A DNA stretch of 64,000 nucleotides from Pseudomonas capeferrum (GCF_000731675.1 NZ_JMIT01000001.1:1239526-1303525), one strand, 5' to 3'. Numbered from the stretch's first letter, positions 47,230 through 56,773 are shown. The notes: generated by a model not told the origin, from the letters alone. Translations and numbers: made by a program.

Positions 47230-47379
47230 ATGAACTACGCCACTTATTACTCCGCAAGCACCTATGCCTGGCGATTTAGCCAATCCCGTTCGGGCCAGCC
47301 TGCCGCCTCCGTTCGGTCCCTCAAGGGTGGCAACGCTGCAGACAACACACACTCAACGATCTGTCGAACACCTCGATAG
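47230..47379 (+). CDS. Leader peptide 2, tyrosine-rich short ORF
   Basis: A 49-codon frame with a GAGGA ribosome site starts MNYATYYSASTYAWRF: four Tyr, one Trp and one Phe within 16 codons. The rest is Ser/Arg-rich. It lies between the terminator and the DAHP synthase gene, ending 48 bases before it. No terminator follows, so if it regulates, it may act on translation of aroF. The aromatic bias at the N-terminus is too strong to be random, but function is inferred. Confidence 0.6.
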   Translation: MNYATYYSASTYAWRFSQSRSGQPAASVRSLKGGNAADNTHSTICRTPR

Positions 47380-47427
47380 GGCCGACCGCGCGGGCCACAA
47401 CCCGCCGTCCGCCCAGGGAAAAACGCC

Positions 47428-48489
47428 ATGCAAGCCTCGAACCTCGCCCTGCCCCTGACCCAACCGCAAGCTGCCAATACCACCGTCAGCCAGCGCCTGC
47501 CCAGCCCGCACCTGCTCAAGCAGCAAATGCCGCTGACCGCTGAACTCACCCAGCAAGTTCATGCCCATCGCCAGGCCATCCGCGCCATTCTCGAAGGCCG
47601 CGACGAGCGCCTGCTGGTGGTAGTCGGCCCATGCTCGATCCATGACCCACGCTCGGCCCTGGAATACGCCGACCGCCTGGCCGCGCTGAGCCGCGAGGTG
47701 GGCGGCAAGCTGCTGTTGGTGATGCGCGCCTACGTCGAAAAACCCCGCACCACGGTGGGCTGGAAAGGCCTGGCCTACGACCCGCGCCTTGATGGCAGCG
47801 ATGACATGCATGCGGGTATCGCCCTGTCGCGCGGCCTGATGTTGAACATGATCGAGCGCGGCCTGCCGATTGCCACCGAACTCTTGCAACCGATGGCCGC
47901 GGGCTACTTCGACGACCTGCTAGGCTGGGCCGCCATCGGCGCGCGTACCACCGAGTCGCAGATCCACCGCGAAATGGTCAGCGGCCTGGATTTGCCCGTA
48001 GGCTTCAAGAACGGCACTGACGGCGGCATCGGCGTTGCCAGCGACGCCATGCGCAGCGCCGCCCACCCGCATCGCCACTTCGGCATGGATGCGCAGGGCT
48101 ACCCGGCGATCATCGAGACCCTCGGCAACCCCGACACCCACCTGGTGCTGCGTGGCGGCCACAAGGGCCCGAACTACGATGCGGCAAGCATCGCCCAGGC
48201 CCGCCAGGGGCTGGCCAAGGTCGGTTTACAGGCGCGGATCATGGTCGATTGCAGCCATGCCAACAGCGGCAAGGACCCGGCGCGTCAGCCAGCGGTGTTC
48301 GAGGACGTGCTGGCGCAGCGCCTGGCCGGTGACCGCTCGATTGTCGGTGTGATGATCGAAGGGCACCTGTTCGATGGCTGCCAGGCCTTGGGCAAAGGTA
48401 CTTTGAAATACGGCGTGTCGATCACCGACGGTTGCCTGGGCTGGGCCGCCACTGAAACGCTGTTGCGCGAGGCTGCACAAAAACTGTAG
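47428..48489 (+). CDS. aroF: 3-deoxy-7-phosphoheptulonate (DAHP) synthase, class I
   Basis: A 353-residue AroF/G/H-type enzyme: VVVGPCSIHDPRSALEYADR (about 70), MRAYVEKPRTTVGWKGL (about 98), GARTTESQIHREMVSGL, VGFKNGTDGGIGVA (about 190), LRGGHKGPNYDA and MVDCSHANSGKDP. The metal and phosphoenolpyruvate residues of the family are present. It joins phosphoenolpyruvate and erythrose 4-phosphate in the first step of aromatic amino acid synthesis. Two aromatic-rich leader ORFs and a terminator upstream suggest attenuation control. Which amino acid inhibits the enzyme cannot be read from sequence. Confidence 0.94.
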   Translation: MQASNLALPLTQPQAANTTVSQRLPSPHLLKQQMPLTAELTQQVHAHRQAIRAILEGRDERLLVVVGPCSIHDPRSALEYADRLAALSREVGGKLLLVMRAYVEKPRTTVGWKGLAYDPRLDGSDDMHAGIALSRGLMLNMIERGLPIATELLQPMAAGYFDDLLGWAAIGARTTESQIHREMVSGLDLPVGFKNGTDGGIGVASDAMRSAAHPHRHFGMDAQGYPAIIETLGNPDTHLVLRGGHKGPNYDAASIAQARQGLAKVGLQARIMVDCSHANSGKDPARQPAVFEDVLAQRLAGDRSIVGVMIEGHLFDGCQALGKGTLKYGVSITDGCLGWAATETLLREAAQKL

Positions 48490-48568
48490 GAAGCCACCAG
48501 CAAGCCTTGCGAGACATTTCCCGAACAAGTGCGCTAGGCTTGCATTTTTACCCTAAGGAGCAGTACCC

Positions 48569-48850
48569 ATGGCCCGTGCCACAGCCCGCCACATCCTGGT
48601 CAGCAGCGAAGAGAAGTGCAACGAACTCAAGACCCAGATCGAAGCGGGTGCCGACTTCGCTGAAGTCGCCAAAACCAACTCCACCTGCCCTTCCAGCCGC
48701 CAAGGCGGCGACCTGGGCTCGTTCGGCCCAGGCCAGATGGTGAAGGAGTTCGACACCGTGGTCTTCAGCGCGCCGCTGAACGTTGTCCAGGGCCCGGTGA
48801 AGACCCAATTCGGTTATCACCTGCTGGAAGTGACCAGCCGTCAGGACTGA
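48569..48850 (+). CDS. ppiC: Parvulin-type peptidyl-prolyl isomerase PpiC
   Basis: A 93-residue single-domain parvulin without signal peptide. The family blocks ARHILVSSEEKCNELKTQI, CPSSRQGGDLGSFGPGQMV and GPVKTQFGYHLLEV are complete. The ribosome site is AGGAG. It acts on prolyl bonds in the cytoplasm. A related copy is at 54231. Confidence 0.93.
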   Translation: MARATARHILVSSEEKCNELKTQIEAGADFAEVAKTNSTCPSSRQGGDLGSFGPGQMVKEFDTVVFSAPLNVVQGPVKTQFGYHLLEVTSRQD

Positions 48851-48857
48851 TGCCACG

Positions 48858-50750
48858 TTGTTCCTCTGGAACGACGTATCACCTGTAGCAGCACCGGCGT
48901 GCTGCTACCGGGGCTTGTATCGCCTGGGCTGGCTGGCATTGGCACTGTGCCTGGGTCAGCCCGCCCACGCCGGGCCCAGCCACGCCTTGACCGTCTATGG
49001 CGAAGCCCCCCGCTATAGCGACACCTTCCGCCATTTCGACTACACCAACCCCGACGCCCCCAAGGGCGGCATGCTGCGCCGCTCGGCCCTCGAGATTGGC
49101 CAGTTCGACCACATTCTTCCGTACATCGACAAAGGCACCGGCGTCAGCGAAGTCGATGGCTGGCTGTACGCGCCGCTGGCCGTGCGCGCGTTCGATGAAC
49201 CCTACACCGTTTATGGCCTGATCGCCCGGCGCATGGAACGCGGCCCCGAAGATGCCTGGCTGCGCTTCGAGATCGACCCGCGCGCCACCTTCGCCGACGG
49301 CAAGCCGGTGCGCGCCGAAGACGTGCGCTTTACCTTCGAGCTGCTGATGCGCAAGGGCAGCCTCAAGTACCGCACGCAGTTCGCCGATGTCGTCGGGGTG
49401 ACGGTCGAAAGCCCCCATCGCGTGCGCTTCGACTTCAGGCAAGGCCATGGCCGCACCCTGCCGCTAGACTTGGCGAGCCTGCCGGTGCTGCCCGAGCATG
49501 ACTGGCAGCAGCGCAACTTCGCCAACGGCGGCGGCTTCGAGCGGCCGGTGGGCAGCGGCCCGTACCGCATCGGGGCTATCGATAATGGCCGCAGCATCAC
49601 CTTTGAACGGGACCGCAACTGGTGGGCCAAAGACCTGGCTGTCAGCCGTGGCCGCTTCAACTTCGACAAGCTGCGTATCGAGTACTTCGGCGACACCGAA
49701 GTGGCGCGCCAAGTACTCAAGGGCGGCGGCTACGACTACAACCGCGAATTCTCCGCCACCGGCTACACCCTAGGCTACAAAGGCGCACAGCTGGACGACG
49801 GCCGCCTGCAGCGGGCACACCTGGGGCCGGCCAAACCGCAAGTCGCCCAAGGTTACGTGTTCAACCTGGACAAGCCGCAGTTCCACGACCGCCGCGTGCG
49901 CCAGGCGCTGGGCATGCTCTGGGACTACGAGTGGAGCAACCGGCAGATGATGCGCAACCTCTACATCCGCCAGCAGAGCGTGTTTTCCAACACCCCGCTG
50001 GCAGCCCGCGAACTGCCGGACGCCAGCGAGCTGGAACTGCTGGAACCGTTGCGCGGCAAGGTGCCTGATGAAGTCTTCACTCACGTATTCACGGCCCCGG
50101 TCACCGATGGCTCTGGCATTGTCCGCACTCAGCAGCTGCAAGCGCTGGCCTTGCTTGAGCAAGCCGGCTGGCGCCCCGAGGGCGATCGCCTGGTGAACAC
50201 CCACGGCGAGCCGCTGGAATTCACCTTCCTCAATGGCCAGGCTGGCCTGGAGCGCCTGCTGCTGCCCTGGAAGCGTAACCTGGCGCAGATCGGTGTCGCC
50301 CTCAACATCCGCAATGTCGACTCGGCCCAGTACGTCAACCGCCTGATGGCGCGTGACTACGACATGATCGTCACCGGCTACCCGGTGACGCTGTCGCCCG
50401 GCGCCGAGCTGTACAACTACTTTGGCTCGCAAGCGGCCCACGACCCCGGCTCGAACAACCTGATGGTGCTCCAGGATCCGGCCGTCGACAGCTTGGTCGA
50501 TGGCCTGGTGCGCGCCAGTACGCAAGCCGACATGCTGCGCCATGCCCATGCCCTGGACCGCGTGCTGCAGTGGAACTACTACTGGATCCCCAACTACTAC
50601 CCACCCGGCAGTTCCACGCTCTGGTGGAACCGCTTCGGCCTGCCCAAGGTGCAGGCCACCTATGACGAAGGCCTGGACACCTGGTGGGAAGTCAGCCCTA
50701 CCGCGCTGACCAACGCGCAGATGGCCGAGCGCAGGAAGGCCACCCCATGA
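48858..50750 (+). CDS. yejA: YejA-type peptide ABC importer, substrate-binding protein
   Basis: A 630-residue periplasmic binding protein of the SBP_bac_5 family, with a signal peptide (about 20-38, [16 protein letters not shown]). The start of the mature part ([14 protein letters not shown]) is that of the YejA/NppA group, which bind peptides, peptidyl nucleosides and microcin C. No ATG is available; TTG at 48858, with AGGAC upstream, is the best start. The stop overlaps yejB (ATGA). No ATPase gene follows yejE. Confidence 0.87.
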   Translation: MFLWNDVSPVAAPACCYRGLYRLGWLALALCLGQPAHAGPSHALTVYGEAPRYSDTFRHFDYTNPDAPKGGMLRRSALEIGQFDHILPYIDKGTGVSEVDGWLYAPLAVRAFDEPYTVYGLIARRMERGPEDAWLRFEIDPRATFADGKPVRAEDVRFTFELLMRKGSLKYRTQFADVVGVTVESPHRVRFDFRQGHGRTLPLDLASLPVLPEHDWQQRNFANGGGFERPVGSGPYRIGAIDNGRSITFERDRNWWAKDLAVSRGRFNFDKLRIEYFGDTEVARQVLKGGGYDYNREFSATGYTLGYKGAQLDDGRLQRAHLGPAKPQVAQGYVFNLDKPQFHDRRVRQALGMLWDYEWSNRQMMRNLYIRQQSVFSNTPLAARELPDASELELLEPLRGKVPDEVFTHVFTAPVTDGSGIVRTQQLQALALLEQAGWRPEGDRLVNTHGEPLEFTFLNGQAGLERLLLPWKRNLAQIGVALNIRNVDSAQYVNRLMARDYDMIVTGYPVTLSPGAELYNYFGSQAAHDPGSNNLMVLQDPAVDSLVDGLVRASTQADMLRHAHALDRVLQWNYYWIPNYYPPGSSTLWWNRFGLPKVQATYDEGLDTWWEVSPTALTNAQMAERRKATP

Positions 50751-51805
50751 CCGCCTATGTGCTGCGTCGCCTGTTGCTGATCATCCCGACCCTGCTGGCG
50801 ATTTTGTTGGTCAACTTCGCCATCGTCCAGGCCGCGCCGGGCGGCCCGGTAGAGCAAGCGGTGGCGCGGCTGCAGGGCATCGGCGGCGGCGCGCCAGGCG
50901 TGCGTGCCGAAGGGGTGCACAGCGAATCGCGGGCCACCCGTGGCCTGGACCCGAAACTGATCGAAGAGATCAAGCGCCAGTACGGCTTCGACAAGTCAGC
51001 CCCCGAGCGCCTGTGGCTGATGCTCGGCCAGTACACCCGGCTCGACTTCGGCCAGAGCTTCTTTCGCGGGGCCAAGGTCACCGACCTGATCCTCGACAAG
51101 CTGCCGGTCACCTTGTCACTGGGCTTCTGGGCCACGCTCATCACCTACTGGGTATCTATCCCGTTGGGCATCCGCAAGGCCGTGCACCACGGCAGCCGGT
51201 TCGATGCCTGGAGCAGCGGGTTGATCGTGATCGGCTATGCCCTGCCCTCGTTTCTGTTCGCCTTGTTGCTGATCGTGCTGTTTGCCGGTGGCACGTCACT
51301 GAACTGGTTCCCGGTGCGCGGCCTGGTATCGGAGAACTTCGACCAGCTGAGCCTGCTGGGCAAGGTCGCCGACTATTTCTGGCACCTGGTGCTGCCGGTC
51401 GGTGCGCTGGTGATCGGCGGTTTCGCCACCCTGACGCTGCTGACCAAAAATGCCTTTCTCGACGAGATTTCCCGCCAGTACGTGGTCACCGCCCGGGCCA
51501 AGGGCCTGAGCGAGCGCCGCGTGCTCTACGGCCATGTGTTGCGCAATGCCATGCTGCTGGTGGTGGCCGGGCTGCCCCAGGCGTTGATCACGGTGTTTTT
51601 CGCAGGGTCGCTGTTGATCGAAGTGATCTTTTCCCTCGATGGGCTTGGGCGGATGAGCTATGAGGCAGCCGTGTCGCGCGACTACCCGGTGGTGTTCGGC
51701 ACGCTGTTCATCTTTACCCTGGCAGGGCTGTTGATCCGCCTGATCGGCGACTTGTGCTACACACTGCTCGACCCGCGCATCGACTTCGACACGAGGGCCA
51801 ACTGA
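50747..51805 (+). CDS. yejB: YejB-type ABC permease
   Basis: A 352-residue permease with six membrane segments. The ATG at 50747 overlaps the yejA stop. [20 protein letters not shown] is the standard start of DppB-like permeases. [20 protein letters not shown] holds the ATPase-contact loop, so the protein should still bind an ATPase. An insertion near residues 35-65 with the Gly-rich segment GIGGGAPG is typical of YejB. Confidence 0.9.
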   Translation: MTAYVLRRLLLIIPTLLAILLVNFAIVQAAPGGPVEQAVARLQGIGGGAPGVRAEGVHSESRATRGLDPKLIEEIKRQYGFDKSAPERLWLMLGQYTRLDFGQSFFRGAKVTDLILDKLPVTLSLGFWATLITYWVSIPLGIRKAVHHGSRFDAWSSGLIVIGYALPSFLFALLLIVLFAGGTSLNWFPVRGLVSENFDQLSLLGKVADYFWHLVLPVGALVIGGFATLTLLTKNAFLDEISRQYVVTARAKGLSERRVLYGHVLRNAMLLVVAGLPQALITVFFAGSLLIEVIFSLDGLGRMSYEAAVSRDYPVVFGTLFIFTLAGLLIRLIGDLCYTLLDPRIDFDTRAN

Positions 51806-52821
51806 TGCTCTCGCCCGTCTCGCGCCGCCGCCTGCAACGCTTTCGCCGCAACCGCCTTGGCTGGGTCTCGCTGTGGCTGTTTGCCGGCCTTTTGCTGCTG
51901 AGCCTGGGCGCGGAGCTGGTGGCCAATGACAAACCCCTGCTGCTTGGCTACAAAGGCGAGCTGTACACCCCGGCGCTCAAGCGTTACACCGAGCAGCAAT
52001 TCGGCGGCCAGTTGCCGTTTCAGCCGGACTACCGCAGTGCCTACGTGCGCCAGTTGATCGACAGCCAGGGTGGCTGGATGCTGTTCGCACCGATCCCGTT
52101 CAGTGCCGACACGCCGAACTACGATTTGCAAGTACCGACCCCCAGCCCGCCCAGCGCAGCCAACTGGCTGGGCACCGATGACCAGGGACGTGACGTGCTG
52201 GCGCGGGTGCTGTACGGCACACGGGTGTCGCTGCTGTTCGCCTTTGCCTTGACTGTGGTCAGCGTGCTCATTGGCGTGACCGCAGGGGCGCTGCAGGGCT
52301 ATCACGGCGGTTGGGTCGACCTGCTCGGGCAGCGCCTGCTGGAAGTATGGTCGGGCTTGCCGGTGCTGTACCTGCTGATCATTCTCAGCGGCTTCGTCGA
52401 GCCGGACTTCTGGTGGTTGCTGGGGATCATGGCGCTGTTCTCCTGGCTGGCCCTGGTCGATGTGGTGCGTGCCGAGTTCCTTCGGGGGCGCAACCTTGAG
52501 TACGTCAAAGCCGCGCGCGCGTTGGGGCTGCCCGACAGCCAGGTGATGCTGCGGCACATCCTGCCCAATGCCATGAATGCCACGCTGACGTATGTACCGT
52601 TCATGTTGACCGGGGCGATCACCACCTTGACCGCGCTGGACTTTCTGGGCTTCGGCATGCCGGCCGGGAGTGCTTCGCTGGGCGAGTTGGTGACCCAAGG
52701 CAAGCAGCACCTGGAGGCCCCTTGGCTTGGGTTTACCGCGTTTTTCGCGCTGGCACTGGTGCTGTCGTTGCTGGTGTTCATCGGCGATGCACTGCGCGAG
52801 GCGTTCGACCCACGCAGGTAA
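51805..52821 (+). CDS. yejE: YejE-type ABC permease
   Basis: A 338-residue permease starting at the ATG at 51805 that overlaps the yejB stop (TGATG). One membrane segment (about 20-40) is followed by a periplasmic region and five more segments, with NWLGTDDQGRDVLARVLYGT as in DppC-like proteins and the ATPase-contact loop EYVKAARALGLPDSQVMLRH. The expected yejF ATPase gene is absent: hbdH starts 44 bases later. Confidence 0.9.
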   Translation: MLSPVSRRRLQRFRRNRLGWVSLWLFAGLLLLSLGAELVANDKPLLLGYKGELYTPALKRYTEQQFGGQLPFQPDYRSAYVRQLIDSQGGWMLFAPIPFSADTPNYDLQVPTPSPPSAANWLGTDDQGRDVLARVLYGTRVSLLFAFALTVVSVLIGVTAGALQGYHGGWVDLLGQRLLEVWSGLPVLYLLIILSGFVEPDFWWLLGIMALFSWLALVDVVRAEFLRGRNLEYVKAARALGLPDSQVMLRHILPNAMNATLTYVPFMLTGAITTLTALDFLGFGMPAGSASLGELVTQGKQHLEAPWLGFTAFFALALVLSLLVFIGDALREAFDPRR

Positions 52822-52865
52822 CAGCCGCCCCAGACAGTTTGATCACGTAGACAGGGAGCATCCGC

Positions 52866-53636
52866 ATGACCCTCAAAGGCAAGACTGCACTCGTCACCGG
52901 TTCCACCAGCGGCATCGGCCTGGGTATTGCCCAGGTGCTGGCCGGCGCTGGGGCCGACATTCTGCTCAATGGTTTTGGCGACCCGGCGCCGGCACTGGCC
53001 GAAATCGCCCGCCACGGCGTGAAGGTCGCCCACCACCCCGCCGACCTGTCGGACGTGGCGCAGATCGAAACCCTGTTCGCCCTCGCCGAACGGCAATTCG
53101 GTGGCGTGGACATCCTCGTCAACAACGCCGGTATCCAGCACGTGGCCCCGGTGGAGCAGTTTCCGGTCGAAAGCTGGGACAAGATCATCGCCCTGAACCT
53201 GTCGGCGGTATTCCACGGCACCCGCCTGGCCCTGCCCGGCATGCGCGCGCGCAACTGGGGGCGCATCGTCAATATCGCCTCGGTGCATGGCCTGGTCGGC
53301 TCCACCGGCAAGGCCGCCTACGTGGCCGCCAAGCATGGCGTGGTCGGCCTGACCAAGGTCGTGGGGTTGGAAACCGCCACCAGCAATGTCACCTGCAATG
53401 CCATCTGCCCAGGCTGGGTGCTGACCCCGCTGGTGCAAAAGCAGATCGACGATCGCGCCGCCAACGGTGTGGACGCGCAGCAGGCACAACAGGACCTGCT
53501 GGCCGAGAAGCAACCTTCATTGGCCTTCGTCACCCCCGAGCAGTTGGGCGAGCTGGTACTATTTCTGTGCAGCGAGGCCGCAAGCCAGGTCCGCGGTGCC
53601 GCCTGGAATGTCGATGGCGGCTGGTTGGCCCAGTGA
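52866..53636 (+). CDS. hbdH: 3-hydroxybutyrate dehydrogenase
   Basis: A 256-residue SDR that matches D-3-hydroxybutyrate dehydrogenases: LVTGSTSGIGLGIAQVLAGA at the start, LNGFGDPAPALAEIARHG, NNAGIQHVAPVE, and the active site with VNIASVHGLVGS and AYVAAKHGVVGL (Ser, Tyr, Lys), then NAICPGWVLTPLVQKQI. It oxidises 3-hydroxybutyrate to acetoacetate with NAD+, which feeds the CoA-transferase AtoDA elsewhere in the window. Confidence 0.9.
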   Translation: MTLKGKTALVTGSTSGIGLGIAQVLAGAGADILLNGFGDPAPALAEIARHGVKVAHHPADLSDVAQIETLFALAERQFGGVDILVNNAGIQHVAPVEQFPVESWDKIIALNLSAVFHGTRLALPGMRARNWGRIVNIASVHGLVGSTGKAAYVAAKHGVVGLTKVVGLETATSNVTCNAICPGWVLTPLVQKQIDDRAANGVDAQQAQQDLLAEKQPSLAFVTPEQLGELVLFLCSEAASQVRGAAWNVDGGWLAQ

Positions 53637-53691
53637 GGGCCGGCCTTGATCTGGCAAAGGTCTCGCACCTTTCAACTGCAAGGAGGCCTTA

Positions 53692-54171
53692 ATGCGCCCA
53701 ATCACACTCTCCGCGATCCTGACCTTGACCCTGGCTGCTGCCGCTCCGGCGATGGCCGCCAGCTTGAAGGACGTCGCGCCCTATCCCGAGGCGGAAAAAG
53801 GCTACACCCGGCAGGTCATCCACCTGCCCGCCCAGGCCGATGAGTCGGCCTACAAACTGGAAATACTCGCCGGCAAGACGCTCAAAGTCGACTGCAACCG
53901 CCAGCACCTGGGGGGCAACCTCGAAGAACGTACCCTTGAAGGCTGGGGCTACAACTACTACCGTCTGGACAAGGTCGCCGGCCCCGCCAGCACGCTGATG
54001 GCCTGCCCGGATGGCAAGAAGACCGACGCGTTTGTGCCCGTAGTCGGTGAAGGCTTCATGCTGCGCTACAACAGTAAGTTGCCGGTAGTGGTGTATGTGC
54101 CCAAAGGGGTCGAGGTGCGCTACCGCGTATGGTCGGCTTCGCAAGACGTGCAAAAGGCAAAAGTGGAGTAA
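53692..54171 (+). CDS. eco: Ecotin, periplasmic serine protease inhibitor
   Basis: The 159-residue protein has a signal peptide ending in AAPAMAA (about 22) and the full ecotin pattern: [50 protein letters not shown], the reactive loop [15 protein letters not shown] with Met at P1, and [20 protein letters not shown]. The two cysteines expected to form the disulfide are present. Ecotin inhibits trypsin-like and elastase-like proteases in the periplasm, probably protecting against host or predator enzymes. Confidence 0.95.
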   Translation: MRPITLSAILTLTLAAAAPAMAASLKDVAPYPEAEKGYTRQVIHLPAQADESAYKLEILAGKTLKVDCNRQHLGGNLEERTLEGWGYNYYRLDKVAGPASTLMACPDGKKTDAFVPVVGEGFMLRYNSKLPVVVYVPKGVEVRYRVWSASQDVQKAKVE

Positions 54172-54230
54172 GCACGTTGCACGATCAGGCATAATGGCGC
54201 CCTTTTTTTACCCCGAAGCACAGGTGCCCC

Positions 54231-54506
54231 ATGAAAGCTCAAGCCCGCCACATCCTGGTCAAGACCGCTGACGAAGCCGAAAAGCTCAAGCAGCGCATCG
54301 CCAATGGCGAGGCTTTCGACGTGCTGGCGAAGAAGTTTTCCATTTGCCCGTCAGGCAAGCGCGGCGGTGACCTGGGTGAGGTGCGCCCCGGCCAGATGGT
54401 CGGGGCGATCGACCAGGTGATCTTCAAAAAGCCGCTGCGCGTGGTGCACGGGCCAATCAAGAGCAAGTTCGGCTACCACCTGGTGCAGACCTTCTATCGC
54501 GATTGA
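54231..54506 (+). CDS. Parvulin-type peptidyl-prolyl isomerase, second copy
   Basis: A 91-residue single-domain parvulin with ARHILVKTADEAEKLKQRI, CPSGKRGGDLGEVRPGQMV and GPIKSKFGYHLVQTFYRD. It resembles the PpiC at 48569 but is clearly diverged. No signal peptide, so cytoplasmic. A poly-T run and AT-rich sequence just upstream may hold its promoter. Confidence 0.92.
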   Translation: MKAQARHILVKTADEAEKLKQRIANGEAFDVLAKKFSICPSGKRGGDLGEVRPGQMVGAIDQVIFKKPLRVVHGPIKSKFGYHLVQTFYRD

Positions 54507-54526
54507 CCCTGCCCTCACGCGCCGTC

Positions 54527-55150
54527 TTAGCGGCGCGCCGCCAGCAGACCAAGGCCAGCGCAGCCCAGCAAGGCGGCGCTGACCCGGTTGAACAGCCGAC
54601 GCGGCCCTGGCTGGCTGAACCACCGCTGCATGTAGGTGCCAAGGCCTGCATAAATGGCGATGGCCGCCCACTCCAGCAGCAGGAACATCACACCCAGCCA
54701 CAAAAACTGCTCACTGACCGGCGTGGCGCTGCCGACCGATACGAACTGGGGCAGGAAGGCCGTGAAGATCAGAATGGCCTTGGGGTTGCCCGCTGCCACC
54801 CAGAACTCTTGCCGCGCCAGGCGCCAGGTGCCGCGTGGATGGTCGGCCGCGACTACGGCCTCAGCCACCGGTGCCCGCCACAGCTGCCAGGCGATGTAGA
54901 ACAGGTAGGCAGCGCCGACCACCTTGATGGCGAGAAACAGGTATTCGCTGGTATGCAGCACCACCGCCAAGCCCATGGCGGCCAGCGCGATCATGCCGCT
55001 GAAGGCGACAATGCGGCCACCGCCGGCCACGCAGGCCGTGCGCAGGCCATAGCGGCTGGCGTTGTGCAAAGACAGCAGGTTGTTGGGCCCGGGCGCCATG
55101 TTCAGGGCGAAGCAGGCAGGGATGAACAGCAGCAAGCTGGAAAGGTCCAT
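54527..55150 (-). CDS. LysE/RhtB-family exporter
   Basis: A 207-residue, six-segment exporter: MDLSSLLLFIPACFALNMAP and GPNNLLSLHNASRYGLR at the start, NPKAILIFTAFLPQFV in the middle. Members export amino acids such as threonine or homoserine lactone. It is divergent from the AraC gene at 55281 (130 bases apart), its probable regulator, and tail-to-tail with the parvulin gene. Confidence 0.88.
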   Translation of the reverse strand: MDLSSLLLFIPACFALNMAPGPNNLLSLHNASRYGLRTACVAGGGRIVAFSGMIALAAMGLAVVLHTSEYLFLAIKVVGAAYLFYIAWQLWRAPVAEAVVAADHPRGTWRLARQEFWVAAGNPKAILIFTAFLPQFVSVGSATPVSEQFLWLGVMFLLLEWAAIAIYAGLGTYMQRWFSQPGPRRLFNRVSAALLGCAGLGLLAARR

Positions 55151-55280
55151 TTTTATTTTCCTATGACATCAAGCGTTTATTTCGACGGCTGACGCGCGCG
55201 GGGTCAAGCTACAGCCAGGCGAAAAAACTGTATGGGTCACCTGCAGCTGTTAAGCTTTTGCCCTTGCCGAGGACCCCATC

Positions 55281-56093
55281 ATGCCCCGCTCACAAGCCTC
55301 TGTCTGGCGCGATGCTGCCCTGCCCTTCGTCGAAAGCCGCCGCGCCTGCCACAGCCGGGCCTGCTACAAGGCGCATAGCCATCCAACCTTCTCCATGGGC
55401 GCAGTCGATGCCGGCTTCAGCCTTTTTACCGGCGCGGGCCGTGCTACGGAGCGCCTGACACCCGGCACCTTGGTGATGGTACCGGCAAGGCGTGTGCACG
55501 CCTGCAACCCTGAGCCGGGGCAGGCCTGGAGCTACCAGATGCTGCATGTGGATGCCGGCTGGTTGACGCACCTACGTCAGGAGTCTGGGCTGCGCGGTGC
55601 ACGACCTGGCGAGCCGGCCCGCATCAGCCGCGCGCCCGCCCTGTACCGTCAATTCTGCGCACTGAATGCACTGCTGTTCTCCACGGCCAGCCATGGCGAG
55701 AAAGAGGCGGCGCTGATTGCCTTCATGGGCGATCAGGACTTCTGCGTACACCCCACACTGGAGGCGGAACCCGCGCTGGGGGCGTCCATGCTCAGTGGGC
55801 TGGTCGAGCGTATAGAAGCAGCCGACCCCGCACGCTTGAGCCTCGATCTACTGGCCCGGGAGTCGGAGCTGGGGCGCTATCAGTTGATCCGTGCGTTCCG
55901 CGCCGCAACCGGGCTGACCCCGCATGCCTACCTGCTCAATGCCAGGGTCAACCGGGGCCGGCAGTTGCTCAACCAGGGCCAGGCGTTGGCGGAGGTCGCC
56001 TACCAGCTCGGGTTTGCCGACCAAAGCCATTTTCAGCGGGTGTTCAAGGCGCATGTGGGGGTGACGCCGGGGCAATACCGGGGCACGCAATAA
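55281..56093 (+). CDS. AraC-family transcriptional regulator
   Basis: The 270-residue protein resembles the AraC regulator at 5611: its N-terminus (WRDAALPFVESRRA, KAHSHPTFSMGAVDAG, VHACNPEPGQAWSYQMLHVD) closely matches that protein. The C-terminal domain has the two helix-turn-helix units (LARESELGRYQLIRAFRAAT, EVAYQLGFADQSHFQRVFKA). It lies between two LysE genes, one divergent and one downstream on the same strand, and probably controls at least one. Confidence 0.87.
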   Translation: MPRSQASVWRDAALPFVESRRACHSRACYKAHSHPTFSMGAVDAGFSLFTGAGRATERLTPGTLVMVPARRVHACNPEPGQAWSYQMLHVDAGWLTHLRQESGLRGARPGEPARISRAPALYRQFCALNALLFSTASHGEKEAALIAFMGDQDFCVHPTLEAEPALGASMLSGLVERIEAADPARLSLDLLARESELGRYQLIRAFRAATGLTPHAYLLNARVNRGRQLLNQGQALAEVAYQLGFADQSHFQRVFKAHVGVTPGQYRGTQ

Positions 56094-56158
56094 TCTTCAA
56101 TACGCTCACCCGGCACGGCGCCAGACTGCGGCTTTCCCCAGCCGGAGTCGTCCCGTCC

Positions 56159-56773
56159 ATGGAGCAGTTGCTGATCATCGCCCTCGCCCACTTCCTTGCC
56201 CTGCTTTCACCCGGCCCGGACTTTTTCCTGGTCGCCCGCACTTCGGTCAGCGGCGGTTGGCGAATCGCCAGCGGCGCCTGCCTGGGCATCGCACTGGCCA
56301 ATGGCGCCTTCATCGCCATGGCGTTCACCGGCCTGTCGATACTGCGTGAAGGTAGCCCGCTGTTCATTGGCTTGCAGCTGGCCGGCGCGGCCTACCTCCT
56401 GTACATCGGCACGCAGTTCTTGCGCTACGCGGGGCGCTCCAGCCTGGCCGCTGTAGCCGACAGCGGGGCCGTGCCGGGCTTGTGGCGCAGCTTCGTGCTG
56501 GGGTTTCTGTCGGGCATTCTCAACCCCAAGAACGCCCTGTTCTATGCCAGCCTCGCCAGCATGGTGGCCAACAGCAGCGTCGGCTGGAAAGTGGTCTATG
56601 CGAGTTGGATGTTCAGCATGGTACTGCTCTGGGACCTGCTGGTAGCCGTGGCCATCGGCAATCAACGCGTGTTGCAGCGTTTCGCGCGCTCCTTGCCATG
56701 GCTGGAACGGGCCTCAGGGGTCATGCTGATCGTGTTGGCAGTGGGGCTGGCCCTGCACCTTGCCCGGGGCTGA
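56159..56773 (+). CDS. LysE/RhtB-family exporter
   Basis: A 204-residue exporter with six membrane segments: MEQLLIIALAHFLALLSPGP, then DFFLVARTSVSGGWRIASGA and ILNPKNALFYASLASMV. It follows the AraC gene by 65 bases on the same strand. Its last 53 bases overlap the convergent phosphatase gene. Substrate unknown. Confidence 0.88.
   Translation: MEQLLIIALAHFLALLSPGPDFFLVARTSVSGGWRIASGACLGIALANGAFIAMAFTGLSILREGSPLFIGLQLAGAAYLLYIGTQFLRYAGRSSLAAVADSGAVPGLWRSFVLGFLSGILNPKNALFYASLASMVANSSVGWKVVYASWMFSMVLLWDLLVAVAIGNQRVLQRFARSLPWLERASGVMLIVLAVGLALHLARG

Noticed and set aside
54518..54537. Hairpin between the second parvulin and a LysE gene as terminator
   Set aside because: The 7-bp stem has no T run on either side and overlaps the LysE coding end, so it was not listed as a terminator.
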